DNA of 64,000 nucleotides from the NCBI GenBank assembly GCA_016716425.1, contig JADJWJ010000022.1, positions 1-64,000 of the forward strand, read 5' to 3'. Position numbers and translations under genes: made by a program. Source of the stretch: Betaproteobacteria bacterium (lineage in GTDB: Bacteria; Pseudomonadota; Gammaproteobacteria; Burkholderiales; Casimicrobiaceae). The notes beneath the pieces were generated by a model. That model did not search any database. It saw only the letters and a program-made list of their open reading frames with translations, and was not told the origin of the DNA. This document shows, piece by piece, positions 24,888 to 32,267 of the stretch. The stretch's first letter is position 1. Every line of letters starts with the position of its first letter.

Positions 24888-26273
24888 ATGCACCTCCACA
24901 TCCTCGGCATCTGCGGCACGTTCATGGGCGGCATCGCGGCGATCGCGAAGGCGGCCGGGCATCGCGTCACCGGTTGCGACGCCAACGTGTATCCGCCGAT
25001 GTCGACCCAGCTCGAAGCACTCGGCATCGACCTCACCGCAGGCTGGGATGCCGCGCAGCTTGCCGGCGTGGCGCGCGACGCCGACGTGTTCGTCGTCGGC
25101 AACGTCGTGTCGCGCGGCAACCCGCTGATGGAGGCGATTCTCGCCGCGGGCCACCGCTACGCGTCCGGGCCGCAGTGGCTGTACGAGCACGTGCTGGCGG
25201 ATCGGTGGGTGCTCGCGGTCGCCGGCACGCACGGCAAGACGACGACGACGGCAATGCTCGCGTGGATCCTCGAGTGCGCCGGCCTCTCCCCCGGCTTCCT
25301 GGTCGGTGGCGCGCCGGTCGACTTCCCGGTGTCGGCGCGGCTGACCGACAGCCCGTTCTTCGTGATCGAGGCGGACGAGTACGACACGGCGTTCTTCGAC
25401 AAGCGCTCGAAGTTCGTGCACTACCGGCCGCGCACGGCGATCCTCAACAACCTCGAGTTCGACCACGCCGACATCTTCCCCGACCTCGCGGCGATCGAGA
25501 CGCAGTTCCACCACCTCGTGCGGATGATCCCCGGCAACGGCCGCATCGTCGTCAACGGCGGCGAGCCGGCGCTCGCGCGCGTGCTCGCGCGCGGCTGCTG
25601 GAGCGAGGTCGAGCGCTTCGGCTTCGCCGAGGTTCCCGGCACCGGGCCCGGCTGGACGATCGCCGTCGACGGCACGATCCTGCTGGGCGGCGCGGCGCAG
25701 GGCACGCTCGCGTTCGGGCAGCCCGGCCGGCACAACCAGCTGAATGCGCTTGCCGCGCTTGCGGCGGCGCGGCATGCGGGCGTGCCGGTCGCGCACGGGC
25801 TCGCCGCGCTCGCCACGTTCGCGGGCGTGAAGCGGCGCATGGAGACCCGTGGCACCGTGCGCGGGATCACCGTCTACGACGACTTCGCGCACCACCCGAC
25901 GGCGATCGCCGTCACGCTCGCGGCCCTGCGCAGGGCCGTCGGCGGCGCGCGGATCCTCGCCGTGCTCGAGCCGCGGTCGAACACGATGAAGCTCGGTGCG
26001 ATGAAGGACGCGCTGCCGGGCAGCCTCGCCGCGGCGGACCGCGTGTTCTGCCATGCGGCGAGCCTCGGCTGGGACGCCGGCGCCGCGCTCGCGCCGCTCG
26101 GGGCGCGCGCGTCCGTCCACGACGATCTTGGTGCGCTCGTGGCGGCGATTCGCGCGGAGGCGCGACCGGGCGACCACGTGCTGGTGATGAGCAACGGCGG
26201 GTTCGGCGGCATTCACGAGAAGCTGCTGTCCGCCCTTGCGGCCGACGGGCGTGCGGCGCGGATCGCGGATTGA
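24888..26273 (+). CDS. mpl: UDP-MurNAc:L-Ala-gamma-D-Glu-meso-DAP ligase
   Basis: 461 residues. Murein-recycling ligase that joins the released tripeptide to UDP-MurNAc. The start MHLHILGICGTFMGG at 24888 is the canonical Mpl N-terminus; 12 in-frame codons upstream are ignored. ATP loop GTHGKTTTT near residue 110, the acidic EADEYDTAFFDKRSKF motif, FDHADIFPD, GRHNQLNALAA, and RMETRGTVRGITVYDDFAHHP (the Mur-ligase domain 3 DDFAHHP) are all present. Cytoplasmic. The leader is short and contains repeat B just upstream. Confidence 0.95.
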   Translation: MHLHILGICGTFMGGIAAIAKAAGHRVTGCDANVYPPMSTQLEALGIDLTAGWDAAQLAGVARDADVFVVGNVVSRGNPLMEAILAAGHRYASGPQWLYEHVLADRWVLAVAGTHGKTTTTAMLAWILECAGLSPGFLVGGAPVDFPVSARLTDSPFFVIEADEYDTAFFDKRSKFVHYRPRTAILNNLEFDHADIFPDLAAIETQFHHLVRMIPGNGRIVVNGGEPALARVLARGCWSEVERFGFAEVPGTGPGWTIAVDGTILLGGAAQGTLAFGQPGRHNQLNALAALAAARHAGVPVAHGLAALATFAGVKRRMETRGTVRGITVYDDFAHHPTAIAVTLAALRRAVGGARILAVLEPRSNTMKLGAMKDALPGSLAAADRVFCHAASLGWDAGAALAPLGARASVHDDLGALVAAIRAEARPGDHVLVMSNGGFGGIHEKLLSALAADGRAARIAD

Positions 26274-26288
26274 TGGCGATGTTGCGCA

Positions 26289-26416
26289 CGCCCCTCACCC
26301 CGACCCTCTCCCCGCTTCGCGGGGCGAGGGAGGTCTTCGTTGCCACGATTCGGCGACACGCGACGGCACTCCTCTCCCTCTCCCGGCGTGCGGGAAGAGG
26401 TTTGGGGTGAGGGGCG
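26289..26416. repeat. Dispersed palindrome family A, copy 2
   Basis: Same outer arms as copy 1 (CGCCCCTCACCCC / GGGGTGAGGGGCG) enclosing CTCTCCCCGCTTCGCGGGGCGAG and a second CTCTCCC hairpin half. It occupies the whole gap from 16 bases after mpl to 5 bases before the esterase start, so it must supply that gene's ribosome-binding context. Confidence 0.8.
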
Positions 26417-26420
26417 CGAC

Positions 26421-27101
26421 GTGACCGCTCGACCGACGATTGTCTACCTGCACGGCTTCCGCAGCTCGCCGGCCAGCATCAAGGCCGCGCGGCTGTCCGA
26501 GTACGTCGCCGCACTGCCGCCGGAACTGCGCCCACGGTTGCACGTTCCGACGCTGACCGATCTCCCGGCCGCCGCGATCGCCGGCGTGATCGCGTGGGTC
26601 GATGCGCACGCCGACCCCGTCGCGCTGACCTTCGTCGGCAGCTCGCTGGGCGGCTACTACGCGACCCATCTCGCCGAGCGCTGCGGCGCGCGCGCCGTGC
26701 TGATCAATCCGACGACGCGGCCGTGCGACGACCTGCAGGCGTGGCGCGGCGTGCAGACGAACCTGTACACGGGCGAGGCGTTCGAGGTGACCGACGCGCA
26801 CTTCGCCGAGCTCTCCGCGCTCGCGGTGCCACGCATCACGCGGCCCGAGCGCTACTTCCTGTTGGTGGAGTCGGGCGACGAGGTGCTCGACTGGCGGCTC
26901 GCGGTCGCGCACTACGCCGGCGCGTGGCAATACGTGCGCGGCGGCGGCGACCACTCGTTCACCGACTTCGTCGCGCAGCTTCCCGCGATCCTGCGGTTCG
27001 CCGGAGTTGCGGTCGCGCCGAGTGCGGCGTGGTTGCCCGAACCCGCGGATTTGCCAGGCGACAGGCAACGCGCGGAGCCGCTGCAGGGGCACGTGAGGTG
27101 A
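26421..27101 (+). CDS. YqiA-like alpha/beta hydrolase (esterase)
   Basis: 226 residues starting at GTG 26421 (VTARPTIVYLHGFRSSPAS). Hallmarks are the oxyanion segment YLHGFRSSP, nucleophile elbow GSSLGGYYA and the C-terminal catalytic His in GGGDHSFTDF; VESGDEVLDW supplies the acid. UPF0227/YqiA proteins hydrolyse short acyl esters; the physiological substrate is unknown. The start overlaps repeat A's edge. Stop and next start overlap (GTGA), so it is translationally linked to the flavoenzyme operon. Confidence 0.85.
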   Translation: MTARPTIVYLHGFRSSPASIKAARLSEYVAALPPELRPRLHVPTLTDLPAAAIAGVIAWVDAHADPVALTFVGSSLGGYYATHLAERCGARAVLINPTTRPCDDLQAWRGVQTNLYTGEAFEVTDAHFAELSALAVPRITRPERYFLLVESGDEVLDWRLAVAHYAGAWQYVRGGGDHSFTDFVAQLPAILRFAGVAVAPSAAWLPEPADLPGDRQRAEPLQGHVR

Positions 27102-28261
27102 CGACGCGCGCATACGACGTGGCAATCGTCGGCGGCGGGCTCGTCGGCGCCGCAATCGCGTTCGGCCTGCGCGGACTCGGTGCGAAGCTCGCGCTGCTCG
27201 ACGAAGGCGACGTCGCGCACCGTGCGGCGCGCGGCAACTTCGGCCTCATCTGGGTGCAGGGGAAGGGCCGCCCCGAGGGCGAATACCGGAGCGCGCAGCG
27301 CGAAGGTAGACCAGTGAGCCTGCCGCCGTACGCGGCGTGGACGCAGCGCTCGGCGCGCGAGTGGCCGCGGCTCGCGGCGCTCCTGCGCGAGGAGACGGGC
27401 ATCGACGTCGCGCTGCGGCAGCACGGCGGTCTGCACGTGTGCCTGTCGCCGGACGAGCTGGCCGCACGCGCGCAGCGATTGACGCAGTGGGCGGCGCAGG
27501 CAGGCAACGAGGCCGGCGTCGACGTGCTGGACCGGGCGGGCGTCGCCGCGCGACTGCCGGGGCTCGGGCCCGACGTCGCCGGCGGCACGTTCTGCGCGCA
27601 GGACGGCGACTGCAATCCGCTGCGCCTGCTGCGCGCGCTGCACGCCGGGGTCGCGCACGCGGGGGGCGCCGTGCTCGCCGGGCACGCGGTGACGCGCATC
27701 GAGCCCGCGCCGGGACGGTTCGTGCTCCGTACGGCGCACGGCACGGTCGAGTGCGGGCGCGTGGTGCTGGCCGCGGGACTCGGCACGGCGAAGCTGGCGC
27801 CCATGGTCGGCATCGCCATGCCGGTCGCGCCGAACAAGGGGCAGGTGCTCGTGCTGGAGCGGGTGCGGCCGTTCCTGCCGCTGCCGCTCGAGACGCTGCG
27901 ACAGACGGACGACGGCACGGTGCTGATCGGCGACGCGCAGCAGGAACGCGGTCTCGACGACACGCTCGACCCGGCGGTGCTGGCGGCGATGGCCGCGCGT
28001 GCCGCCCGCGTGTTTCCGTTCCTGCGCGACGTGCGCGTCGTCCGTGCATGGGCGGCGCTGCGGGTGATGTCGCCGGACGGCTTTCCGGTCTACGCGCATT
28101 CGTCCGCGCACCCGGGAGCATACGCCGCCGCCTGCCACAGCGGAGTGACGCTGGCCGCGGCGCACGCGCTGGCGCTGGCGCCGGCGTTCGCGGCCGACGC
28201 GTGGCCTGCGGCAATGCAACCCTTCTCGCCGGAGCGCTTCGATGTTCGCGCGATTGCCTGA
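27098..28261 (+). CDS. FAD-dependent amine/amino-acid oxidoreductase, HcnC/OoxB-like (beta subunit)
   Basis: 387 residues, GTG start overlapping the upstream stop. Rossmann FAD motif VAIVGGGLVGAAIAFGL, then NFGLIWVQGKG (family signature), DCNPLRLLRALHAG, VVLAAGLGTAKLA and a C-terminal GVTLAAAHALALA. It resembles DadA/glycine-oxidase proteins and, with the two genes that follow, the HcnABC hydrogen-cyanide synthase and opine/hydroxyproline dehydrogenase trimers. Residues 58-74 (about RPEGEYRSAQREGRPVS) interrupt the normal G-K-G-x-x-x-P-x-Y-x-x-W-T spacing and correspond to a dispersed repeat inserted in frame. Substrate unknown; membrane-linked quinone reduction is usual for this group. Confidence 0.8.
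   Translation: MTTRAYDVAIVGGGLVGAAIAFGLRGLGAKLALLDEGDVAHRAARGNFGLIWVQGKGRPEGEYRSAQREGRPVSLPPYAAWTQRSAREWPRLAALLREETGIDVALRQHGGLHVCLSPDELAARAQRLTQWAAQAGNEAGVDVLDRAGVAARLPGLGPDVAGGTFCAQDGDCNPLRLLRALHAGVAHAGGAVLAGHAVTRIEPAPGRFVLRTAHGTVECGRVVLAAGLGTAKLAPMVGIAMPVAPNKGQVLVLERVRPFLPLPLETLRQTDDGTVLIGDAQQERGLDDTLDPAVLAAMAARAARVFPFLRDVRVVRAWAALRVMSPDGFPVYAHSSAHPGAYAAACHSGVTLAAAHALALAPAFAADAWPAAMQPFSPERFDVRAIA
27265..27320 (+). repeat. Palindromic element F, copy 1, inserted in frame in the HcnC-like gene
   Basis: GGGCCGCCCCGAGGGC followed, after a short spacer, by a 22-base block at 27286-27307 identical to 51450-51471 (opposite strand), then CCAGTGAGCC. It adds about 17 codons to the host protein without stopping the frame. 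Confidence 0.65.
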
Positions 28262-28556
28262 CGACGCGGCGACGGACGTCGCCATCACCATCGACGGCGA
28301 GCCGTTCGCCGCGCGTGCCGGCGACACCGTCGCGGCGGCGCTGCTGGCGGCCGGCCGCCGCGTCTTCCGCGCCGCACCCGCAACCGGTGCGCCACGCGGC
28401 CCGTACTGCCTGATGGGCGTGTGCTTCGAGTGCATGGTGACGGTGGACGGCCGGCCCGACCAGCAGGCGTGCATGCTCGCCGTCGCCCCGGGCATGCGCA
28501 TCGAGACCGGGCGCGGCGTGCGCGCCGTCGGCGCGGATGCGGGGACGCCACCATGA
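28242..28556 (+). CDS. (2Fe-2S)-binding small subunit, HcnA-like
   Basis: 104 residues, ferredoxin-like subunit of an HcnABC-type complex. Cluster ligands in PYCLMGVCFECMVTV plus a later Cys in DQQACM (C-x4-C-x2-C ... C). The N-terminal VAITIDGEPFAARAGDTVAA is the typical beta-grasp start. The gene overlaps the end of the HcnC-like gene by 20 bases and its own stop overlaps the next start (ATGA). Likely passes electrons between the two flavin subunits. Confidence 0.85.
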   Translation: MFARLPDDAATDVAITIDGEPFAARAGDTVAAALLAAGRRVFRAAPATGAPRGPYCLMGVCFECMVTVDGRPDQQACMLAVAPGMRIETGRGVRAVGADAGTPP

Positions 28557-29986
28557 CCACCCTCGACGTCGCGATCGTCGGCGCCGGGCCCGCGGGTCTC
28601 GCGGCGGCCACGCTGTGCGCCGAGCGCGGGCTGTCGACGTCGCTGTACGACGAGCACGGCGGCCCCGGCGGCCAGATCTATCGCGGGATCACCACGGCGT
28701 CGCGCGCCCGCGCCGAATTCCTCGGCGAAGACTACTGGCGCGGCGCGACGCTGGTGCCGCCGTTCGAGCGCTCGGGCGCGCGCTACGTACCCGGGGCGAC
28801 CGTGTGGGCGCTCGCCCGCCGCGCCGACGGCACGTTCGGCGTGTCGCAGAGCGCCGGGCCGCCTACCGCGCGCTACGCGACGACCGTCGAGGCGCGCGCG
28901 GTGATCCTCGCGACCGGCGCGCAGGAGCGTCCGTTCCCGATCCCCGGCTGGACGCTGCCCGGCGTGCTCGCGGCGGGCGGCGCGCAGCTGCTGCTCAAGA
29001 CGTCTTCGCTGGTCCCGCGCGGCCGCGTCGTTCTCGCCGGCAGCGGACCGCTGCTGTGGCTGCTCGCGGCGCAGTACCTGCGCGCGGGGGTGGCGATCGC
29101 CGCGTTCCTGGACACGACGCCGCGCGGGCGCCTCGCGCAGGCGGCGCCGCTCGCCCCGGGGTTCATGCTGTCGCCGTATCTCGCCAAGGGGCTCGATCTC
29201 GTCCGCTTCGTGCGCCGGCGCGCGCGCGTGGTCGAGTACGTGACCGCGCTCGCGGTCGAAGGCAAGGATGCGGCGGAGGCGGTCCGGTTTCGCCATGGCA
29301 GCCACGAAGAAACGCTGCCGGCGGACCTCGTGCTGCTGCACCAGGGCGTCGTGCCCGACGTGCAGCTCGCGGGGGCGGCCGGCTGCGCGCTCGCGTGGAA
29401 CGACGTGCAGGCGTGCTTCGCGCCGGTCGTCGACGTATGGGGCGGCACCAGCGTACCGGGACTCTACGTGGCCGGCGACGGCGCGGGCATCGCCGGCGCC
29501 GAGGCGGCCGAGGCGCGCGGCCGCCTGACGGGGCTCGCGGTCGCCAACGCGCTCGGCCGCATCGCCGGCACCGCCCGCGACGCCGGCGCGCAGCGCCATC
29601 GTCGCGAGCTCGCGCAGGCGCTGCGCGGGCGCGCGTTCCTCGACGCGCTGTACCGGCCGGCGGACGCGTTCCGCATGCCGCACGGCGACACGGTCGCGTG
29701 CCGTTGCGAGGAAGTGTCGGCGGCGACCATCCTGCAGCTCGCGCGCGACGGATGCGCCGGCCCCAACCAGATGAAGGCGTATACGCGCTGCGGCATGGGA
29801 CCGTGCCAGGGCCGCTTCTGCGGCCTCACCGTCACCGAGCTGATGGCGCAGGCGCAGCGGCGCCGGCCCGCCGACGTGGGGGCGTTGCGCGCGCGGTTTC
29901 CGGTGAAGCCGGTCACGCTCGGGGAACTCGCCAGTCTGCCGGTCGGCGAGGATGCGCTGCGGGCGGTGGTGCGCAGCCCGGACTGA
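28553..29986 (+). CDS. FAD/NAD(P)-binding + BFD-like Fe-S subunit, HcnB/OoxA-like (alpha subunit)
   Basis: 477 residues. Two-dinucleotide-binding fold: FAD motif VAIVGAGPAGLAAATLCAE at the N-terminus, ILATGAQERPFPIPGWTLPG, second GxGxxG-like segment VVLAGSGPLLWLLAA, and VAGDGAGIAGAEAAEARG. The C-terminus carries a BFD-like [2Fe-2S] site CRCEEV...YTRCGMGPCQGRFC. Same architecture as HcnB, OoxA and LhpB-type subunits. The three overlapping genes (order C-A-B) would form one heterotrimeric dehydrogenase of an amine, opine or imino acid. No glycine-cyanide or hydroxyproline pathway gene is nearby. Confidence 0.85.
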   Translation: MTTLDVAIVGAGPAGLAAATLCAERGLSTSLYDEHGGPGGQIYRGITTASRARAEFLGEDYWRGATLVPPFERSGARYVPGATVWALARRADGTFGVSQSAGPPTARYATTVEARAVILATGAQERPFPIPGWTLPGVLAAGGAQLLLKTSSLVPRGRVVLAGSGPLLWLLAAQYLRAGVAIAAFLDTTPRGRLAQAAPLAPGFMLSPYLAKGLDLVRFVRRRARVVEYVTALAVEGKDAAEAVRFRHGSHEETLPADLVLLHQGVVPDVQLAGAAGCALAWNDVQACFAPVVDVWGGTSVPGLYVAGDGAGIAGAEAAEARGRLTGLAVANALGRIAGTARDAGAQRHRRELAQALRGRAFLDALYRPADAFRMPHGDTVACRCEEVSAATILQLARDGCAGPNQMKAYTRCGMGPCQGRFCGLTVTELMAQAQRRRPADVGALRARFPVKPVTLGELASLPVGEDALRAVVRSPD

Positions 29987-30050
29987 GCGCCGCGCCGCGG
30001 GCGCGTCGACCGCGCAAAGCGATCCACCTGCTCGCGCGGGTCGCTGCGGT

Positions 30051-30962
30051 TCAGCGTCCGGCCTGCGCGGCGAGAAACGCCGTCAGCGCCTCGATGAAGG
30101 CCTGCGGCTGGTCGAGCATGACGAAGTGGCGGGCTGGCGCGATTGCCACGAGCTCGAGTTGTGCGACGCCGGTGAGAAGCGACCGGTAGTACGCCACCTT
30201 GCCCGCCTGCGAAAAGCCCGTACCGGCAAGATCCGGCGCGTACCAGGGCACGACCGCGAGCACGGGCACGCGGATGCGGGGCAGCTGCGGACGCAGGTCC
30301 AGCGCCACCACGGCGCCCGCGTAATCGGCGACCGCCTGCGGATCGCTGCGCGCCGCGAGCCTGGCGGCCGCGGCCGCCTTCGCCTCGTCGATCACGCCGA
30401 TGCTGCGCATGTATTGCAACTGGAGTGCCTCGAATCCGGCGGGCGACAGGCCCGAGAACTGCCGGCGAAAGCGGTCGGCCAGCGCGCCGCGATCGGCCGC
30501 GAGCGTGTTCTCGGTGCCCGGAAACACCGGCATGCCGTCGACGGTCACCACGCCGCCGACGAGTTCGGGATGCGCGGCGGCCAGCATCAGCGCCAGCATC
30601 CCGCCAAGACTGTGGCCGACTACCACCGGTCGTTCCAGCCGCTGCGACACGATCAGCTCGCGCAGCGCGTCGGCGGCCAACGCCAGCGGGTCTCCCGGCA
30701 CCGCGGGACGGCCGTCGAACCCGGCCAGCGTGACCGTATACACGCGGTGGCTGGCGCGCAGTGCGGCGAGGCTGTCGTTCCACACCCACGCGCCGCTCGC
30801 GAGGCCGGGGATCAGGATCACCGGCGAGCCGCGCTCGCCGTGGCGTTCGACGCGCAGCGTGCCGACGTCGAAGGTCGTGGCGTCGGGTGCCGGTGCCTGC
30901 GCGCAGGCGGCCGTCGCCCAGGCCGCGACGACGAGCGCCGCGGCCAATCGAAACACGTTCAT
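30051..30962 (-). CDS. Exported alpha/beta hydrolase
   Basis: 303 residues. Signal peptide MNVFRLAAALVVAAWATAACA; a Cys at 20 could make it a lipoprotein (A-A-C-A, weak lipobox). Hydrolase core: PVILIPGLASGAWVW, VTLAGFDGRPAVPG, GHSLGGMLALML elbow, PVLAVVPWYAPDLAG, and a His in APARHFVMLDQPQAF. Many relatives are haloperoxidase-like or ester hydrolases; substrate unknown. It is downstream of the regulator/membrane pair on the same strand, 19 bases after it, so it may belong to the same operon. Confidence 0.75.
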   Translation of the reverse strand: MNVFRLAAALVVAAWATAACAQAPAPDATTFDVGTLRVERHGERGSPVILIPGLASGAWVWNDSLAALRASHRVYTVTLAGFDGRPAVPGDPLALAADALRELIVSQRLERPVVVGHSLGGMLALMLAAAHPELVGGVVTVDGMPVFPGTENTLAADRGALADRFRRQFSGLSPAGFEALQLQYMRSIGVIDEAKAAAAARLAARSDPQAVADYAGAVVALDLRPQLPRIRVPVLAVVPWYAPDLAGTGFSQAGKVAYYRSLLTGVAQLELVAIAPARHFVMLDQPQAFIEALTAFLAAQAGR

Positions 30963-30981
30963 GGGAAGCTCCTTCGGAGGA

Positions 30982-31176
30982 CTACGCGTCGGTCAGGAAG
31001 ATCGCTTCGATGCTGGTGTCGAACACCCTGGCGATCGCGAATGCGAGGGGCAGGCTCGGGTCGTAGCGGCCGGTTTCGATCGCGTTGACCGTCTGCCGCG
31101 ACACGTCGAGCAGGTCGGCGAGCGTGGCCTGGCTCCAGCCACGCGCGGCGCGCAACTCGCGGATCCGGTTGTTCAT
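30982..31176 (-). CDS. XRE-family small transcriptional regulator
   Basis: 64 residues, a bare helix-turn-helix: IRELRAARGWSQATLADLL, VSRQTVNAIETGRYDPSL, AFAIARVFDTSIEAIF. This is the compact Cro/CI-like type often paired with a small membrane protein. It starts with ATG 31176 inside the end of the upstream gene (ATGA overlap). Palindromic ATGTAAAG/CTTTACAT sites before the pair suggest that it represses its own operon. Confidence 0.85.
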   Translation of the reverse strand: MNNRIRELRAARGWSQATLADLLDVSRQTVNAIETGRYDPSLPLAFAIARVFDTSIEAIFLTDA

Positions 31177-31559
31177 CGCTGGCGCAGGCTCGAAGCGATG
31201 GCCAGCACGCCCCACACGGCGCCCATGACGGGCCACACGGTGAACATGGAGAGCCGCGGATAGCCGGCGTTCTCGAGGAAGCCATACGTGAAGGTCCAGC
31301 CGGCGGTGACGGCCGCGGCGATCGCCACGTGCTCCAGCGTCGTCTTGCGGACGAACTCGTCGGAGCGGCGGATCTGCCGGACGATCACCCACACGGCGAG
31401 CAGGAACGGCAGCATCGGGCTCACGTAGAGCGCCGTCTGCGCGACGCCGGGCGCCATCCGCTGCCCGAAGGTCAACGCTGCGACCAGGACGATCGCGTAC
31501 AGCACCAGCGCGCCCGTCAGTTCCTTCTGGTACCGGACGTTGCGTTCCCTCTGGCTCAT
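31173..31559 (-). CDS. Small integral membrane protein paired with XRE regulator
   Basis: 128 residues with four hydrophobic helices: LVLYAIVLVAALTFG, LYVSPMLPFLLAVWVIV, VAIAAAVTAGWTFTYGFL, VWPVMGAVWGVLAIA. Charged RQIRRSDEFVRKTTLEH connects two of them. Similar membrane-protein/XRE pairs occur in many bacteria; the membrane protein may sense a signal and control the regulator, but this is inference. First gene of a minus-strand unit with the regulator and perhaps the exported hydrolase. Confidence 0.7.
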   Translation of the reverse strand: MSQRERNVRYQKELTGALVLYAIVLVAALTFGQRMAPGVAQTALYVSPMLPFLLAVWVIVRQIRRSDEFVRKTTLEHVAIAAAVTAGWTFTYGFLENAGYPRLSMFTVWPVMGAVWGVLAIASSLRQR

Positions 31560-31575
31560 GCTCGACTCCGTCGTA

Positions 31576-31635
31576 ATGTAAAGGATGCTTTACATCGTGG
31601 GCCAGGACCGGCGCGTTGTCAAGTGTCCTTTACAT
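31576..31635 (-). promoter_or_regulatory. Operator/promoter of the membrane-protein/XRE operon
   Basis: ATGTAAAG-GATG-CTTTACAT (31576-31595) is a perfect 8-base inverted repeat 17 bases from the start at 31559. A further CTTTACAT half at 31628-31635 is 40 bases (about four helical turns) away. On the minus strand a consensus -35 TTGACA (31617-31622) lies between them, so a bound repressor would cover the promoter. Confidence 0.65.
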
Positions 31636-31767
31636 CACACCTGTCGCGGCGTTGCGATCCGATGCGGGCCGGCGGCCGGGTCCATGCGGGCGCGCCCGTC
31701 AGCGGCGTAGGCAGATAGCTTGGACAAAATGGCTTCTTTCAGCAGAGCGAGGCCGAATCATGTATTA

Positions 31768-31780
31768 TTGTCCTGGACAA
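31768..31780. promoter_or_regulatory. Palindrome TTGTCC-T-GGACAA before the DCC/ubiG operon
   Basis: Perfect 6-1-6 dyad, next to a TATTAT hexamer at 31763-31768, in an unusually AT-rich stretch 32 bases before the ATG at 31812. A related half TTGGACAAAAT occurs at 31720-31730. It looks like an operator overlapping a promoter, but the regulator is unknown. Confidence 0.45.
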
Positions 31781-31811
31781 ATTTGATGTTCCGACGCGCT
31801 CGCACGTATCG

Positions 31812-32267
31812 ATGATGCTCCGACCATTGCCGGCGACCGAATGCCCGCCGAGGTCCACCCCCGTGACTCCGAATCCCGCTTGTACCGTCTACTACGACAG
31901 CGCCTGCCCGGTGTGCCGGCGGGAGATCGCCCACTACCGGCGGCTACCCGGCGCCGAGTCCATCGCGTGGGTCGACGCCGCGACCTGCGACGAGTCGGCG
32001 CTCGGCCCGGGGCTCGATCGCGCGCGGGCGCTCGCGCGGTTCCACGTGCGCGACGCCGGCGGCGCGCTCGCGTCCGGACCGCAGGCGTTCGTCGCGATCT
32101 GGCGGCGCCTGCCCGCGTGGGCGTGGCTCGCGCCGCTCGCGTCGTCGCGGCCCGTGCTCGCGCTGCTCGAGGCCGGCTACGCGATTTTCCTGCGCGCCCG
32201 CCGCCGGTGGCGGCCGGGTGCCGCGGCGCCGGCCGAAGCCGTTGCGCCGCCGGAGTCCGCACGATGA
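31812..32267 (+). CDS. DCC-family (DUF393) thiol-disulfide oxidoreductase-like protein
   Basis: About 151 residues from ATG 31812; a GTG at 31863 (VTPNPACTVYYDS) would remove a poorly conserved N-terminus and is an alternative start. Family signature: VYYDSACPVCRREIAHYRR with the D-x-x-C-x-x-C motif near residue 33. RFHVRDAGGALASGPQAFVAIWRRLP and WAWLAPLASSRPVLALLEAGY follow as usual. Thioredoxin-like fold, reaction unproven. The stop overlaps the ubiG start (ATGA), so the genes are translationally coupled. Confidence 0.8.
   Translation: MMLRPLPATECPPRSTPVTPNPACTVYYDSACPVCRREIAHYRRLPGAESIAWVDAATCDESALGPGLDRARALARFHVRDAGGALASGPQAFVAIWRRLPAWAWLAPLASSRPVLALLEAGYAIFLRARRRWRPGAAAPAEAVAPPESAR

Noticed and set aside
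27098..29986. Naming the trimer hcnCAB (hydrogen cyanide synthase)
   Set aside because: The same subunit types occur in opine, hydroxyproline and other amine dehydrogenases, and nothing in the sequence selects glycine as substrate.
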